Below the pieces are notes generated by a model. The model searched no databases. It was not told the DNA's origin and worked only from the letters and a program-made list of their open reading frames with translations. Made by a program: the position numbers and the translations under genes. From Cladocopium goreaui (Eukaryota > Sar > Dinophyceae > Suessiales > Symbiodiniaceae), in NCBI GenBank assembly GCA_947184155.2, contig CAMXCT020001735.1, forward strand, positions 432,001 to 496,000: a stretch of DNA of 64,000 nt, written 5' to 3'. Position 1 is the first letter of the stretch, and each line of letters opens with the position of its first letter. Below are positions 44,560 to 56,050 of this stretch, piece after piece.

Positions 44560-44720
44560 ACACTGGGATGATTTTGCCCAGAAACTGGCGACCGCCTAAG
44601 GTGGTGACTCCCGCAATTACGTTCAGAGTGGTCAGCGTTTGGATGTCCGAGGCAAACCCATAGGCTGGGACGCCCGGGGGCCTGCCCTTTTCGGATGCAG
44701 ATTTGACAAGAAAAAATTCA
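44560..44720. other. Coding-like island, strand unresolved
   Basis: A minus frame (GRPPGVPAYGFASDIQTLTT...) is open throughout; a shorter plus exon from 44601 is possible. Confidence 0.3.
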
Positions 44721-44938
44721 GAAAAATGGGGAACTAATGGGAATACAACCAACTTAAGATGATATTTTGCTGTGTAAATAGTGTACCAGAATCATCATGT
44801 GTTCAAGAAAATCCAATGAACTGGCTTTGGCCTGGGGGGGTATAGGCCCATTTCCAGACACACCCATTTGATAACATGTCTTGTGATTTGATATGGGATT
44901 GGTGGAAGCGATCCAGGCGATCCAGTTAGGTTGACAGA

Positions 44939-45353
44939 ATGAGAGGTGATTTGTTGGAACTGCAGCTATCCACTTTTGGGGGAAGACATAAACCTGGCAG
45001 ACAGTGCATCATCACAGATCGAACACGGGAGATATGCCATGATGAAAATTCCCTTTATGTATTAGGCAACTTCAAATCGGAAACTTATGGACCACAGGTT
45101 CTTGGCGGAAACCCCAATTTTGAAGCAACCCCATATTGAAGCCATTGATGGCTTCAAGAGGTATCAACAGAGGTATCAACACTCCTTCTGGAAAAGTACC
45201 CTAAGTTGCTATAACAGCACACCGGAGCAGATTGGAAATCAGAACAAGTCAGGTCAGTCATCTCAACAGAATTCAAACCGATATCCAGAACTCTGCCAGT
45301 TGGGACTAGCTTCAGCTAGACGTAAAGAAGACGCATTCTCCCGTGAACTATGA
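44939..45353 (+). other. Two overlapping plus open frames, unassigned
   Basis: Frames of 66 and 88 codons in less AT-rich DNA (CRYxx-type segments such as QSSQQNSNRYPELCQLGLAS). Possibly a decayed element gene or exons. No motif is recognised. Confidence 0.25.
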
Positions 45354-45730
45354 TGTACATGCACTCAACACCACTCAAACAATAGTCACTTGAAGTTTTG
45401 ACTTCAACCACTTGGGTATGGATTGGATAAGTTGAGCTAAAAGACAGCCCGAAACGGGCGAATTAAAAAGGCCAGCCAGCGGCAGGTCGATGCCCAAGTG
45501 TGCCAACTCCGGCCAGAGGTGTTCCACCTTATTCGTGCGGGGGTGAGATGGAGGATCTTGGGAAATTCCAGCGGATTTTAACATGTTTTGTTCATGTTCT
45601 TTCCACCTTTCACCGGTGCAACAAATGTTGCACCTTGCTTTGATTAGCCATTGCCGCTATCCAGTTTTTGGCATGTTGCTTTGTTGGATTCCATGTGGCT
45701 ATGGAATTAGATTCTTAGATCCATCGACAG

Positions 45731-46060
45731 ATGACAGTGCCACTTCCAAAGTCATTTCAGTCTCCAGCACTTGCCACTCCTGCGCTTCTTAAATCGCTGA
45801 AACCTGAGATCAAGGTCCTTGACCCAGATTTTCCCACAAGAAAAAGCATGTGGCAAGATCACCGCAACATCCTACGCAAACTACTACGGGTATACCAACA
45901 AGGTCCGTCCCTAAAAGATCCGCTGCAACCTTCGAATTGTGACCAAACTTCCGCTGCAAAGCAGGGCATCATCTCAGTAGATTTTTCAAGTTCCAGTGAG
46001 AGCAGTTGTAGCCACAACTCATCAGCCACGGACACATTCCATTTCTGGCGGACTTGCTGA
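45731..46060 (+). CDS. Long exon candidate, unrecognised
   Basis: Open for 109 codons after a possible acceptor near CGACAG (45730). The middle is basic (DFPTRKSMWQDHRNILRKLL) and the end serine-rich (DFSSSSESSCSHNSS). Composition suggests a real, partly disordered protein. Confidence 0.4.
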   Translation: MTVPLPKSFQSPALATPALLKSLKPEIKVLDPDFPTRKSMWQDHRNILRKLLRVYQQGPSLKDPLQPSNCDQTSAAKQGIISVDFSSSSESSCSHNSSATDTFHFWRTC

Positions 46061-46499
46061 CGACACCATGCGCCAGGGGAACTCAGTGAAATGTAGGTAT
46101 CCTATGGTATCCTGTGTGGGTACACGCGGAGGTGTTGATCTGTTGACCTATGAAATGTTATGAATAGAATCTATAGAATCTGGGTATGTCTGAAAAGTTA
46201 GGACCCTATGGGATCCTCACGTTTTGAGGACTGATCATCGTTTTTTCCTCATGAAACTTGCCATTCTCTGGCTACCCATGGGGATCATGGATCCAGATGG
46301 ATTCCTACAAAACCTATGTTTTTTGTTTTTTAGTTAGACTACCATAGACTACCAGGATACTGTTCAAATCGATATATGAGATATATATATATAACAAAAC
46401 AAATACCACCATGGTTGGATAGTGATAGTGTAATAGCATATAACAGCATGGTTATCCTTATCATAGTGATGGTTATATAACATGTCATCATCATGACTT

Positions 46500-46655
46500 T
46501 TTTGCGCCCTCATTCTCGGCCGCTGGGATTGGTTCCGAGGTCGCAGTCTTTCGTTGTGGTCGCCACGGGCGAAGTTCAATCAGCATCCCAGGACTTCCGG
46601 TGAAGTTCAGTGGGGGCACTCCAAGTTGCTGTGTAACCGGGCGCAAGCCAAGTAA
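46500..46655 (+). CDS. Exon candidate, unrecognised
   Basis: The frame CALILGRWDWFRGRSLSLWS continues through KFNQHPRTSGEVQWGHSKLL to TAA. The 5' acceptor is not clear; GC-rich relative to the flanks. Confidence 0.35.
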   Translation, partial: FCALILGRWDWFRGRSLSLWSPRAKFNQHPRTSGEVQWGHSKLLCNRAQAK

Positions 46656-46659
46656 TACC

Positions 46660-48300
46660 AAGTATAACATGGGGATGTAACAGGATTTAATGTTGATTTA
46701 ATGGTGATTTAGTGGGGATTTAATGGGATGTAATGGAATTTCATGAAATTCAATGGGAATTTGTTCTGCTAAGTTGGTTAATTAGCTCCAATTTCACTTG
46801 GGATTATGGTAAATAATTGTATGAAACTACTTAAAGGGGGCTTATAAATCAGCTTATAACTGGGGGGTACCACCTTGAAGGTGTTGTAACAACTGGAACT
46901 GTAGGGAGTACTATGGACGAACACTGCAATGATGAGTACCAACAACCTGAATATAATGCAATACTACGGTTGTAAGTGGAAAATGTCAGAGTGTGATTTT
47001 CCTATGCAAAATTTATATATTTTTGATTTTTGAACGTTTCACCCATTTCTGAAAGTATATGACCAGACAAGTATATCGGGACACTTGCCAGGGAATGAAA
47101 ACAGGTAGCTTTACTATCAAGAAATGGTTGGCTGTTTTAACAGCAGCAATATGAGTTTTGAGCATGTGTAAACATCAATGAGGACATCAATCAGTTTCTT
47201 TTGGTTTCAACAAGTCAATTTGCTTGGTTGTTGAAGCTGGGCAGTTTCAAAAACCCTGTAGTTGATGGGTTAAACATGGTTTTATAGGGGTGTCAGCCTA
47301 GTTTTTTCTTGCGGCCATCGAAAATCCGTTGCAATCGTCTAGTCGAAGCTTTGGTTGCTACCCCTTCGTCCCAGCTTGCAGGAACACTGTAAGGCAGGGT
47401 GAGGGAGTGGGATCATTTCCGGCAGACTCAGAATGATTGTTCATGGAGGAGAATCTTACTGAACCATAACTGGATTTATACTAATTGTTCAGCAAATATG
47501 ACCAAATATATAATTGGTCTTATTGAATATATACTGGATATGAATAGATATGCGATCGTGATAATAGTGGAAAACAATCTAAGCCAGGTCAACTATCACC
47601 AAAACCCAGTTATACATTGCTAATGAACCCAATTCCCAATCCCCCCAAAAAGTAGTGGTGATTGTGCTCCTGCCAGGTGCATCCGGGAAGATTGGGTTGT
47701 TAGTTGTTAGCTTCATGGGGAGGCATTCCAGCTGGTGTGTGGTGGTTTATGGTGGTTTGCTAAAATAGGGCTACCCCAAATCATCCAAGTCATGGATGAT
47801 TTTTTAGCATTGAAACGATCATGATATTGGGGTACCTTCATTTTAGGAAAATTTCCATGTGGGTAATAATAGTTAATAATCATGCTCGAACCCAGCAGTG
47901 AATGGGATAAACCTGACATGCCAGTGAAGTGGAGTTGAATTTATCAGCAAATAGGCACTGGTTCACACACACACACATGAGACATTATGAGAATAAAAGG
48001 ATTGTGTACAATAAGATCTGGATTGGTTTAGCGATGGTATATTATATATATATATATATTATGTATATATATGTGATTCGATAAACGAAAAACGGTCCTC
48101 GAGTCCTCATTGGCTGAGGGATGCGATGATGGCAACATCATGGTACCAGATATTGTCATGCAACAAAAACACAAGTGATATGGGTTTGTTTGAACACAGG
48201 ATATCCTGATAATATGGTTGATCAGAAGTTGATCATCACTTTCCGTACTTCAAACAATGGCCATATCTGGGAGCCCGAAGGGAAGCCCACTTTCGTTTCC
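46660..48300. other. AT-rich spacer
   Basis: Only repeats are visible: a family E copy, TA tracts near 48040-48075 and an ACAC run near 47966. Confidence 0.4.
47748..47862. mobile_element. Family E hairpin element
   Basis: GGTGGTTTGCTAAAATAGGG left end and CATTTTAGGAAAATTTCC right end; core AAATCATCCAAGTCATGG. Confidence 0.65.
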
Positions 48301-48309
48301 ACACGGCAG

Positions 48310-48421
48310 GTGGAAACCCCGCCCCGGGCTGAGCATGTTCAACCGCACGGGCTTCTATCGACCCAAAGTGGGCGCCACCAAAATGAAGTCGGACGCTCAG
48401 GGCGGCTGCTGCTCTTATCGG
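48310..48421 (+). CDS. Exon candidate, unrecognised
   Basis: Acceptor ACACGGCAG, donor TATCGG|GTTATA. Thirty-seven codons including PGLSMFNRTGFYRPKVGATK and a terminal GGCCSYR. Well-formed exon, basic protein; no family recognised. Confidence 0.55.
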
Positions 48422-48460
48422 GTTATACAAAGAAGTGGTATGTAACCAGGATATAGTAAT

Positions 48461-48527
48461 CCCCAAATAGATGGAAAAGTAAATCACCATCAAATTAGTA
48501 GGGATTTACTTTTCCATCTATTTGGGG
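48461..48527. repeat. Perfect 25-bp inverted repeat (hairpin)
   Basis: CCCCAAATAGATGG...AAATC and its exact reverse complement flank a 17-nt loop. It is not similar in sequence to families A-F. Confidence 0.9.
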
Positions 48528-48547
48528 ATGTTTTTATTGTGTTTAAA

Positions 48548-48650
48548 ACATGTTAGAACAATGTCATAAACCACCCATGACTGGGAATGGTTTATAGCAC
48601 CTATTTATGGTGATGACCTGGGGATGGTTTATGATTGTTTTAACAACATT
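48548..48650. mobile_element. Family B hairpin element
   Basis: ACATGTTAGAACAATGTCAT left end and ATGATTGTTTTAACAACATT right end; core TTATGGTGATGACCTGGGG. Confidence 0.65.
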
Positions 48651-49555
48651 AACCAAACTAACTAAAACACTTGAAATCATGGTAGGTCGATGGGATTTAG
48701 TTTGTTGGAAATGTCATCAGTTGTTTCTATGAACCACCATCAACAATGGGGATGCAATCCAGAAAGCGGCTGGTTGTTGTTGTTGTTGTTGTTGTGGTTT
48801 TCCGTTTTTTTCGGGTTATACTAAGTTACTACTACCCAACAAATTGGCGATTCTCATGCTCCATGAACTGGACACTGGACATCCATGAAGCAACTGTTAT
48901 TTCGGAGATGTTTTTTTTCTATAATTGGTTTGGGTACGGATTGTCTAACCAACAGTGTTAGAAGAGTTTCAACCAGTACTTGGATGTTGGTAAGAAGTGA
49001 GTAACCAGTACAGAACCGGGTTTATCATGGTTTATCCTATTTATATATACGTGAGCTGCACCATGGCTATTATCCACATACCAATACTGCTAAGTAGATC
49101 AAAAGCTGTCTTTATTCTATTCAGGGGTGGCGCCTACGATATAATTGTGGCTACTGTTGTGGCAGCCATTCACAATATCATGTCAACATAACACAATTTT
49201 GAAATACCCTCCAGGAATCAAGGGTGGCAAATTGAAAAGGTATGAAAGGTTTAAATGGGAAATTATCTGAGGACAAAATGAGCGGAAGACTAAAGTAGTA
49301 GGGAGTGGACTTGGGATGTTCAAATTTGTGCGAAAACCTTCGCAACCTATAGGGGACCACCCGCTGACCGATACCCTATCTTTACACATAGCATTCAAGC
49401 ACAAACCTTCACAACCGATAGGGGACCACCCCACTTTGGCCATGTCCATTGCGAGTAGTGAGTAATTTTGTCTGCCACTCATCTATAAATGGCATAGTAG
49501 GTAATGGCATCAACTATGCCATCAACATTCCAATTGAACCCGGTCATTAAATGTA

Positions 49556-49637
49556 TGGTTGGTGGTTTGGAACCTTTTTTTTCCATATATTGGGAATTAT
49601 CATCCCAACTGATTAATATTTTTCAGAGGGGTTGAAA
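49556..49637. mobile_element. Family C element, right end decayed
   Basis: TGGTTGGTGGTTTGG left end and the TCCATATATTGGGAATTAT core; the right ACCAACC end is lost. Confidence 0.6.
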
Positions 49638-49970
49638 CTGCGAAGACATACCCATTTACATGTCATGTTGCGCCCCATACATACATGTCACATTTTCCAA
49701 CTGTTGAATCCTGGGCATTGCATAGCCCTTTTTCAGATCAAAAGGCCAGAGGGCCTGAGGACGTATCCATTGGAGGACTTTGGAAAGAGAGTTGAAAGTG
49801 CTTAACGTCGCCAAGGACACCGAGGTTGGAGGGTGTGGTCTGGGTCTCATAGCCGAACAGGTTATGAGCCCAACGCTCAAGGTTGATCCGGGATTGGTGG
49901 CAACTTGGGTGTGACAGGCTGTGGGCGGCACGGGGTCTGTGACAGGTATGTGGGCGGCGCAAGGTGTAAG

Positions 49971-50142
49971 CATGGCAGCTACTACGGCGGGGGAGTGTGG
50001 CAGCTACAGCGAAATTGCAAGGTGGGACCATCTTTCCTGGGGGGGGATCAGCGCCTAACAGCCGGTGCGGTGGCTCAAGCCCGGCGGCCCAGCGAAGCAG
50101 GAGGGCAACTGTGCCATCATGTCCAAGGCAGCCTGCTGCCAG
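49971..50142 (+). CDS. Coding region, one exon or two
   Basis: Acceptor GGTGTAAG, donor CTGCCAG|GTGGGT. Read straight through it encodes HGSYYGGGVWQLQRNCK followed by VGPSFLGGDQRLTAG. Alternatively a 40-nt GT-AG intron (50022-50061) can be removed to give ...QRNCK|PVRWLKPGGPAKQEGNC in phase 0 throughout. A 40-nt intron would be exceptionally short. No family recognised. Confidence 0.45.
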
Positions 50143-50356
50143 GTGGGTCAGCAGGCTGGGGGGAGTGCGAAAGGTGATGTGCACAGCCTCAAGGTGCACG
50201 CGTCACATTGGTAGAGGCAGCTTTGAATGGTAGCTGTACTCGCCTTTGTGGGTGGGCATATCAAGGATAACCACAGAAACCACCAACCAGATTTATATGT
50301 TGATGGCATAGTTGATGGCATCTTGCTATTTTGGAAGAGACTCTCCCTGACTCCAG

Positions 50357-50421
50357 GTGGCAGTTCTCCGTGCCTTACGTGCGGGAGGCGAGCTGATGAT
50401 GGGAGGAGGATCTGTGAAAAG
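50357..50421 (+). CDS. Exon candidate, unrecognised
   Basis: Acceptor TGACTCCAG; VAVLRALRAGGELMMGGGSV, phase 0, compatible with the two-exon reading of 49971-50142. A GA donor (AAAAG|GAGTG) is possible; otherwise the frame stops at 50441. Confidence 0.4.
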
Positions 50422-50815
50422 GAGTGTTGGAACATGATTGGCAACGTCTAAAGGCGACTGATAATGCACAGAATAACATATACAAAGATATCAAACCTAC
50501 AAAATCCTACAATTTGAAGATCCTTTGAAGAAGTGTGCAGTAGCTATTCCATTGCTGCAATTCAAGACATTACGTTCATCATGCGGTTCATACATGAAAA
50601 ATGATAAAAATATAGCGTGTATCAGTCTTGGAACCTTGCAATGATACAATCCAGTGCTGAGAATAGAAATTGCATGGATTTGTCTGCAGATAGGACACCG
50701 TCCGCTGGTTTATCATCATGTTTCCCTATTTTCCCTATGATTATCTGATTTGATGACCATTTGGTGGTTAATCACCCATTATCAGACATATTGATACATA
50801 TTGTTGGTTAAAGTG

Positions 50816-50925
50816 TGGCGGTTCCTAAAATGAAAGTGCCACCAATCATCAATTTTAATTGGATTTTCCATTATAAACCAGCCATAAATGGGGGTACCCC
50901 CATGACTTTGGAAATCCCCATCGGA
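50816..50925. mobile_element. Family E hairpin element
   Basis: GGCGGTTCCTAAAATGAAAG left end; CATGACTTTGGAAATCCCC right end. Confidence 0.6.
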
Positions 50926-50939
50926 ACACGCTCCAAGAA

Positions 50940-51990
50940 ACGTCCTGTTCAGGTTGATAGCTTGTACCACTACCCTGCCGTCCGGAGCCCCGGAGTGACG
51001 ACCGGAGTGTCCGGATGTGTCCGGTGTTCGAGGAGAATCAGCTCCAAAGAGATAGGAAATTAAAGTCCTAGCATGTTTTCGTGATAGTGATACGTTATGT
51101 TTCTATCTCTTTCGGGGTTACTATGTATGTATATATATATATACATATATATATATATGTTTTTCTTACATAGATATTTATATATATATATACATATGAT
51201 ATTTCTTTATGTTTCTTCCCTAAGTTTGTGGAGTGTCTCTCAGTTTTTTATAGATGTTGCAAAGAATGGACGATTAGTGCAATTCCCCTCCCCAGTTATA
51301 AGTTGGTGTAGAAATCCCACTATATATGGATGCATCTAGCATAAACCAAAGTTAAGGGGTTCAAAATCTGAAAGTTGGGTACCCCTAAATTCCTGGGTTC
51401 ATCATCACTTTCCCCATTATCGAAATACCATGGATGGGATTTCACAAATTTCAGACACAGCCAACTGACGAAATAATCAGGAGCCAGTGTCACTCAGGTT
51501 TCGCAGGTGAGTGGAAAAACCATCGATTGGTACGCTGATGAGCCTCAAGATGGTCGGCGCCTGAAATCTCCCATGTAGAAAAAGGGGCAGATGATGATGA
51601 TCACTGAGTTTTCAAGTGTTCAAACAGATGATCATGGTTTTAATGTGTGTAAATAATGTTGATTCAATTATAATGTCTATTGCTAACCCTGTAAATATAT
51701 GGAAATTATTGTTATTGTGATTATGATTATCAATCATTCAAATTCTGACCATTTTCATTGTCATCGGGATGAGGATGAGGATGAGGATGGTGATAATGAT
51801 GCTCGGGCTTCAGAGAGATATTGCCTCTGGGGCGCGCTGATCATGGCATTTTGCTCCCAAAATCCTGGCATTTTGCAAGACTTCCATGTCCAGTCGTTAT
51901 GGAGGCCGGTACCTGTTTGGGTCTATCTGATGGTCTGATGGGGATACCGGGATACCTCAAAATACTGCAATATTTTTCTCAGGAAAATGA
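50940..51990. other. Mostly non-coding, one exon-like island
   Basis: About 50963-51060 is GC-rich and open in two plus frames without clear edges. TA repeats lie at 51127-51200, a family F copy at 51360-51470, and GAGGAT repeats near 51770. Confidence 0.35.
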
Positions 51991-52009
51991 TGCTTAATCC
52001 TGGCGTTAG

Positions 52010-52092
52010 GCTACGAAGCCGTGCACATCTATGGAGAGAACACCCTGGAACTCAAAGGGATGCCACTGGGCAAAACGCCCGAGTACGTGCAG
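52010..52092 (+). CDS. Exon candidate, unrecognised
   Basis: Acceptor TGGCGTTAG, donor CGTGCAG|GTGACC. Two leading bases then YEAVHIYGENTLELKGMPLG and KTPEYVQ, phase 0. The alternating hydrophobic pattern suggests a compact beta-rich domain; I do not recognise it. Confidence 0.6.
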
Positions 52093-52469
52093 GTGACCTG
52101 GAGCGTGGGAGTCGCATTGGAGCCATCCCCAAAACGTCCCAAAATCCTTGAATTTGCTTGAACCTGTTTCATCCTGTTTCATGGCTTGTTAGTGATATTG
52201 TACTGTACTATCTACATCTATCTAGTTTATGTTAGTGAGATTGCACTGTACTATCTACATCTACGGTAACAAGTTAAAATCGGCCACGTGTTTGAATTCA
52301 CCATGGGAATCCTGCCCTCAAGCAAGCAGCAAAAGAGGAGTATTTGTCAAACTATGTCAAACTGATTGACACACAGAGACAAATTGATGAGGGTGAGCTG
52401 AGATTCTAAAGTTACCTATGCTTATTGACGATTTTGTGGCTCCGGAATGGTAAGTTCATGACTTGACAG

Positions 52470-52529
52470 ATCCCCAGCAACCCACAGAAATCCGTTGCCG
52501 TCGTCAGGAGCGTCTCCGACGATTCTTTG
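52470..52529 (+). CDS. Exon candidate, unrecognised
   Basis: Acceptor ACTTGACAG and near-perfect donor TTCTTTG|GTAAGT. In the phase consistent with the previous exon it reads IPSNPQKSVAVVRSVSDDSL. Confidence 0.5.
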
Positions 52530-52736
52530 GTAAGTTCGGGCCAGTGCCCAGCAGCGCTCAAGGGGGGGCTTGGAACATACCCCTTGAGGAAAATGTGGTT
52601 GGGACCAGTGCCAGACACCACCATGAAATTTTGCATATCCAAGAGAACGCAATAAGGTTTGTCAAGAATGCTACTGTACATTTTTCCACACTTTGACACC
52701 ATAGTTCCCACTTCCAATAGGTTTCCGCTGAGTTAG

Positions 52737-52885
52737 CCCATGTTTCATGGGCGATTTTAAAGACGGCTTCCATAATCGGGCAGAAAGTTTTGAAATCACC
52801 TGCGGCTCGGGCTTGCTTGGGGTGGCCCAGACGTCCCAGAATTGGGTGATGGGACAGTTTTACTGGACCCCCTTTGGTTTGGAGG
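52737..52885 (+). CDS. Exon candidate, unrecognised
   Basis: Acceptor TGAGTTAG, donor TGGAGG|GTAAGA. Frame with FKDGFHNRAESFEITCGSGL and QTSQNWVMGQFYWTPFGLE. Long, well-bounded exon; family unknown. Confidence 0.55.
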
Positions 52886-53175
52886 GTAAGAACAAAGAAC
52901 CATGGTTTCCTGCAGATTTTTCCCTTAAAGCCACTGAGAATGATGTCGACAAAGCTTCGTTGTCACCAGGGAACTGCTATTTGAGTAGTGGAAACAGAAG
53001 TGATTGATATCAATCAACAAAGTGGATCCTTGGCACTAAAGCCATGCGTCCAGTGGAAGAAATGCATAAGAATGCTAGGAAATAAGATGAAATTCAACAT
53101 ACAAGTCCTGAAATTCCTGTAGCCAAACTTGCGCCCAAACCATCCTCAACAGCTTGACCATCTTAACCATCTCAG

Positions 53176-53244
53176 AATCGGATCTCTTGGGATCGCGCCA
53201 TGCATGTGCCATTCGCGCTGCGGCGCAGTTCCTGAGGCTGAGGG
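53176..53244 (+). CDS. Exon candidate, unrecognised
   Basis: Acceptor ACCATCTCAG; SDLLGSRHACAIRAAAQFLR is helical. Donor GAGGG|GTTGAA. The other plus frame is also open in part. Confidence 0.4.
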
Positions 53245-53952
53245 GTTGAATAGTGTTTTCCTACAAAATCAGTTTCCCTGGTAATGTATGGTAATATCAT
53301 GTCATATCACGATTTCTGTTGGGTCGTTCTTTATGTCTTGCTGGTTTAGGGTCTCATGTCTGGTAAGACCCTATAAAACCAGCAGTATATCTCCTGCTTG
53401 GTGGTCCATGGCCTAAATTCCATATCCATGGAGGGTTCTCAAACCTTGTTTTTTTGTGGATGAAAGATGATGGAAGAAATCTTGCACCAGTTGATAGGTG
53501 GTAAACATACAAAATTATACTCCCAGTATTTACAATGTTTCTTAGTCACCTAAGAGCTACCAACTGGTGCAGGATTTCGCAACCATCCACAGTAGAGAGA
53601 AATAGCATCATGGGGCAATACACATGTTTTTCAAAGTGGGGCCCCCTAGATAGCTAAGTTGGTTTAGTATAACTCCAACAAATATGGTTTATGGTTCTTA
53701 TAGCTATAATTATTGCGCTTTACAAACCAAAACCAAGTTATAACCGGGGGTCCCACATTGTAGGGGTCACATTTTTTAGGGGATTAAAGCAACCATCAAT
53801 GGGGATCTAATGGGACAAAGCTATGAACATCACCACCTTTCGAAATCATCAAATTCAACTATGGTTTATGGTACTTATAGCAACTTATAGCATCGTAGTG
53901 GTGCAGGATTTCCGCCGGCCGGCGCCATGGCCGCCAGGGTGAAAAATGGTGT

Positions 53953-54036
53953 CCCCTGACGACTTCGCCCAGATTTCTGCGAACAGCAAGGCTTTCCCCT
54001 GCAGCTTCCTGGGGCAGCCTTGGATTCAATACTTTA
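53953..54036 (+). CDS. Exon candidate, possibly with initiator Met
   Basis: From ATG at 53952 the frame reads MVSPDDFAQISANSKAFPCS, open into the TA repeat that follows. The minus strand is open too (RLPQEAAGESLAVRRNLGEV), so strand is not certain. Confidence 0.3.
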
Positions 54037-54088
54037 TATATATATATATATATATTATATACATACATACATACATACATACATACAT
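54037..54088. repeat. TA and ATAC microsatellite
   Basis: TATATA run followed by seven CATA units, ending 4 bp before the acceptor of the next exon. Confidence 0.9.
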
Positions 54089-54092
54089 GCAG

Positions 54093-54330
54093 GGTACGCA
54101 GTGAAGGAAGGCAAAAAGCATGCAGGCCCACAGCCCCAAAAATGGGCCCGCGTCGCAGCGCAAGCCAAAGGCACGTTTCAAAAGGTGCAGGGATGCCCGT
54201 GCTGTTCTGCAGCAAGCATGCGAGGTTGAACTTTGACTGCCACAAGCAATGCAAAGACATATGCACAGCCAGCGGCAGTGTACAGGACCCTGGGCGCAAC
54301 CCCCGGCACCCCCAAGGCAGCAAGGCTTTT
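54093..54330 (+). CDS. Cys/His-rich exon, probable zinc-binding module
   Basis: Acceptor ACATGCAG, donor GCTTTT|GTGAGT, 79 open codons. An N-terminal basic part (ACRPTAPKMGPRRSASQ) is followed by MPVLFCSKHARLNFDCHKQC and more Cys. The C-x-K-H...C-x3-C pattern is typical of small zinc-binding folds, so a nucleic-acid or protein-binding role is a guess. No named family is assigned. Confidence 0.55.
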
Positions 54331-54570
54331 GTGAGTGGCAACGTTGATTCCTGGGGAGCGGGGCCATTTCTAAGGCTTTGTTGTTATAAAAAGTCTGTGT
54401 CCATTTATAAACAGTCTGAAAAATCAATGAAATTATTTGGATGAGTGAAAATTTGGAAAAATTGAAAAGTACAAAACTATCAGAGAAGAAAATAATGAAA
54501 AAACTGAAAACATCATAAGGTTAATTACATGATATTGATCACTGCTGTGAGGGTGTGTAGATTTGGATAG

Positions 54571-55180
54571 GCACTGTGAGAGTGCTGTGAGAGCGCGTCT
54601 CTTCCAATAGATTTGGCAAATTGCGTCATCGGCTCAAGGCAAACCCATCACTGTGAGACCGTGTGTGCTCAAGAGCCTGGCGACATTAGATGCCATATGG
54701 CCATGTCTAAATTTCAGGTTGGGTCATATTATATTGAATGCAAACCAAGCCCACCACTGTGTCAGTAAATATCCCAATGACTATAATGAAGTATGTTACT
54801 GGCCCGTTTTGAAAACCCTGTTTGAAAATGTCTGTTAAACAGGATTAAAGGTTTCGACCTAGGAATAAAATTCTATTATTTTATTGTAGTTAAATTAGCA
54901 TTATGTAATGTAGCCTTAATCTTGGCAGATCAGGTTTGCTCAGGCATGTCAGGAACCAGTGCTACCACTTCCAGGCAGGTCAGTTTGACATTGTGAGAGT
55001 GTCAAACATTGAAAGGCAAGTGCTGTGAGAGCACATGGCTATTAGCACTGTGAGAGTGCAGAACAGCACTGAGAGAGTGCAGCACTGTGAGAGTGCAGAA
55101 CAGCACTGAGAGAGTGCAGGCTAGGTACTGTGAGAGTACCACACGGCTAGGTGTCATTGACTGAGAGCACTGTGAGAGTG
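54571..55180. repeat. Cluster of ten or more 15-nt hairpin repeats (GCACT-GTGAG-AGTGC type)
   Basis: Copies at 54571, 54582, 54984, 55020, 55045, 55066, 55082, 55103, 55124 and 55168. The loop GTGAG (or GAGAG) is constant, while the paired stems vary: GCACT/AGTGC, GTGCT/AGCAC, GGTACT/AGTACC, and a 9-bp TTTGACATT/AGTGTCAAA stem. The cluster lies immediately upstream of the Q-rich exon. Confidence 0.85.
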
Positions 55181-55198
55181 ATGTTGTGTCATCCTCAG

Positions 55199-55844
55199 AT
55201 CATGACAACTGGGGTTGGTCATGGCAGGAATGGGGGAAGGTGGACCCAAAGAAAGAGGCAGAAGAGGCAGAGAAGGCCAGGTATGAAGCGAAGCGGGCAC
55301 AGATGCGAAAAGCACAGGCAGAGCACGATGAGATCCTGGCCAAGTTTCAGAAACAGGCCCATGAGAGCGATCTGCAGGAGCAGAAAAAGCAGCAAGAGCA
55401 GCTGCAAAAACAACAACATGATCTGCGGCAGCAGCAGCTGCAGCAACAGCAAATGCAACAGAAGCAGCAAGAGCAGCAACAGCTGTTGCAACAGAAATCG
55501 CAAGAACAGCTGCTACAGCAACAGCAGCAGCAACAACTGTGGCAGCAGAACCAGGCGCAACAGCAGCTGTGGCAACAACAACAACAGGAACAACTGTTGC
55601 TGCAGCAGCAACAGCAGGAGCGGGTGCAGCAACAACAGCTGCTGGCATACCAAGCACAGCAGCAAATGCGGGCTGAACAGCAACAGCCACAGCAGTGGCA
55701 GCAACAGCCACAGCAGTGGCACCAACCAGAACCACGCCAGCCGCAGGAAGAGGCTGAGGTTGCCAAGGGCAAAGGCAAAAGCAAAGGGGGCATGAAGCAG
55801 AACAGGCATGACTGGCCTGCACAAAATGCCAGAGATGAATCAAG
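55199..55844 (+). CDS. Q-rich/coiled-coil protein, first large exon
   Basis: Acceptor CATCCTCAG. A short Trp-rich start (DHDNWGWSWQEWGKVDPK) leads into a charged helix (EEAEKARYEAKRAQMRK), about 110 residues dominated by Gln with regular Leu, and a basic end (KGKGKSKGGMKQNRHDW). Likely a long helical or phase-separating scaffold; function unknown. CAG and CAA codons are mixed, so this is a coded Q-tract rather than a pure microsatellite. The obvious donor (TCAAG|GTATCG) leaves phase 2, which does not fit the next exon. A GA or GC donor slightly upstream, or an extra small exon, may be used. Confidence 0.75.
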
Positions 55845-55918
55845 GTATCGAAAGCTTATCCTGCTGAATAAGGAGACCACTTTCTGTCTTTTTTTGGGGC
55901 ATTTTTGGTTTCACGTTG

Positions 55919-56037
55919 GCACTGTGAGAGTGCTGGTCCATGTTTTGGTTTTCACATTGGCACTGTGAGAGTGCCCGTTTTATGTTAGCACTGTGAGAGT
56001 GCAGGCCCCTATTTTTTTCATGTTGGCACTGTTTCAC
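55919..56037. repeat. Intronic hairpin repeats, three full copies and one partial
   Basis: GCACTGTGAGAGTGC at 55919, 55960 and 55988, and a broken copy at 56027, all in the intron after the Q-rich exon. Confidence 0.9.
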
Positions 56038-56050
56038 CGGTGTTCACCAG

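Noticed and set aside
49656-50199. Long minus-strand frames of 105 and 153 codons
   Set aside because: Composition is His/Pro-rich without any motif. The plus strand has splice-bounded exons in the same place, so the minus frames are probably shadows.
52470-52529. Alternative reading RCRRQERLRRFF of this exon
   Set aside because: It is protein-like but its phase does not match the end of the exon at 52092, whereas the frame given in the annotation does.
54612-54633. Possible relic of the dinoflagellate spliced leader (GGCTCAAG at the end)
   Set aside because: Only the last eight bases match the leader's 3' end, which is not enough to claim a retroposed SL.
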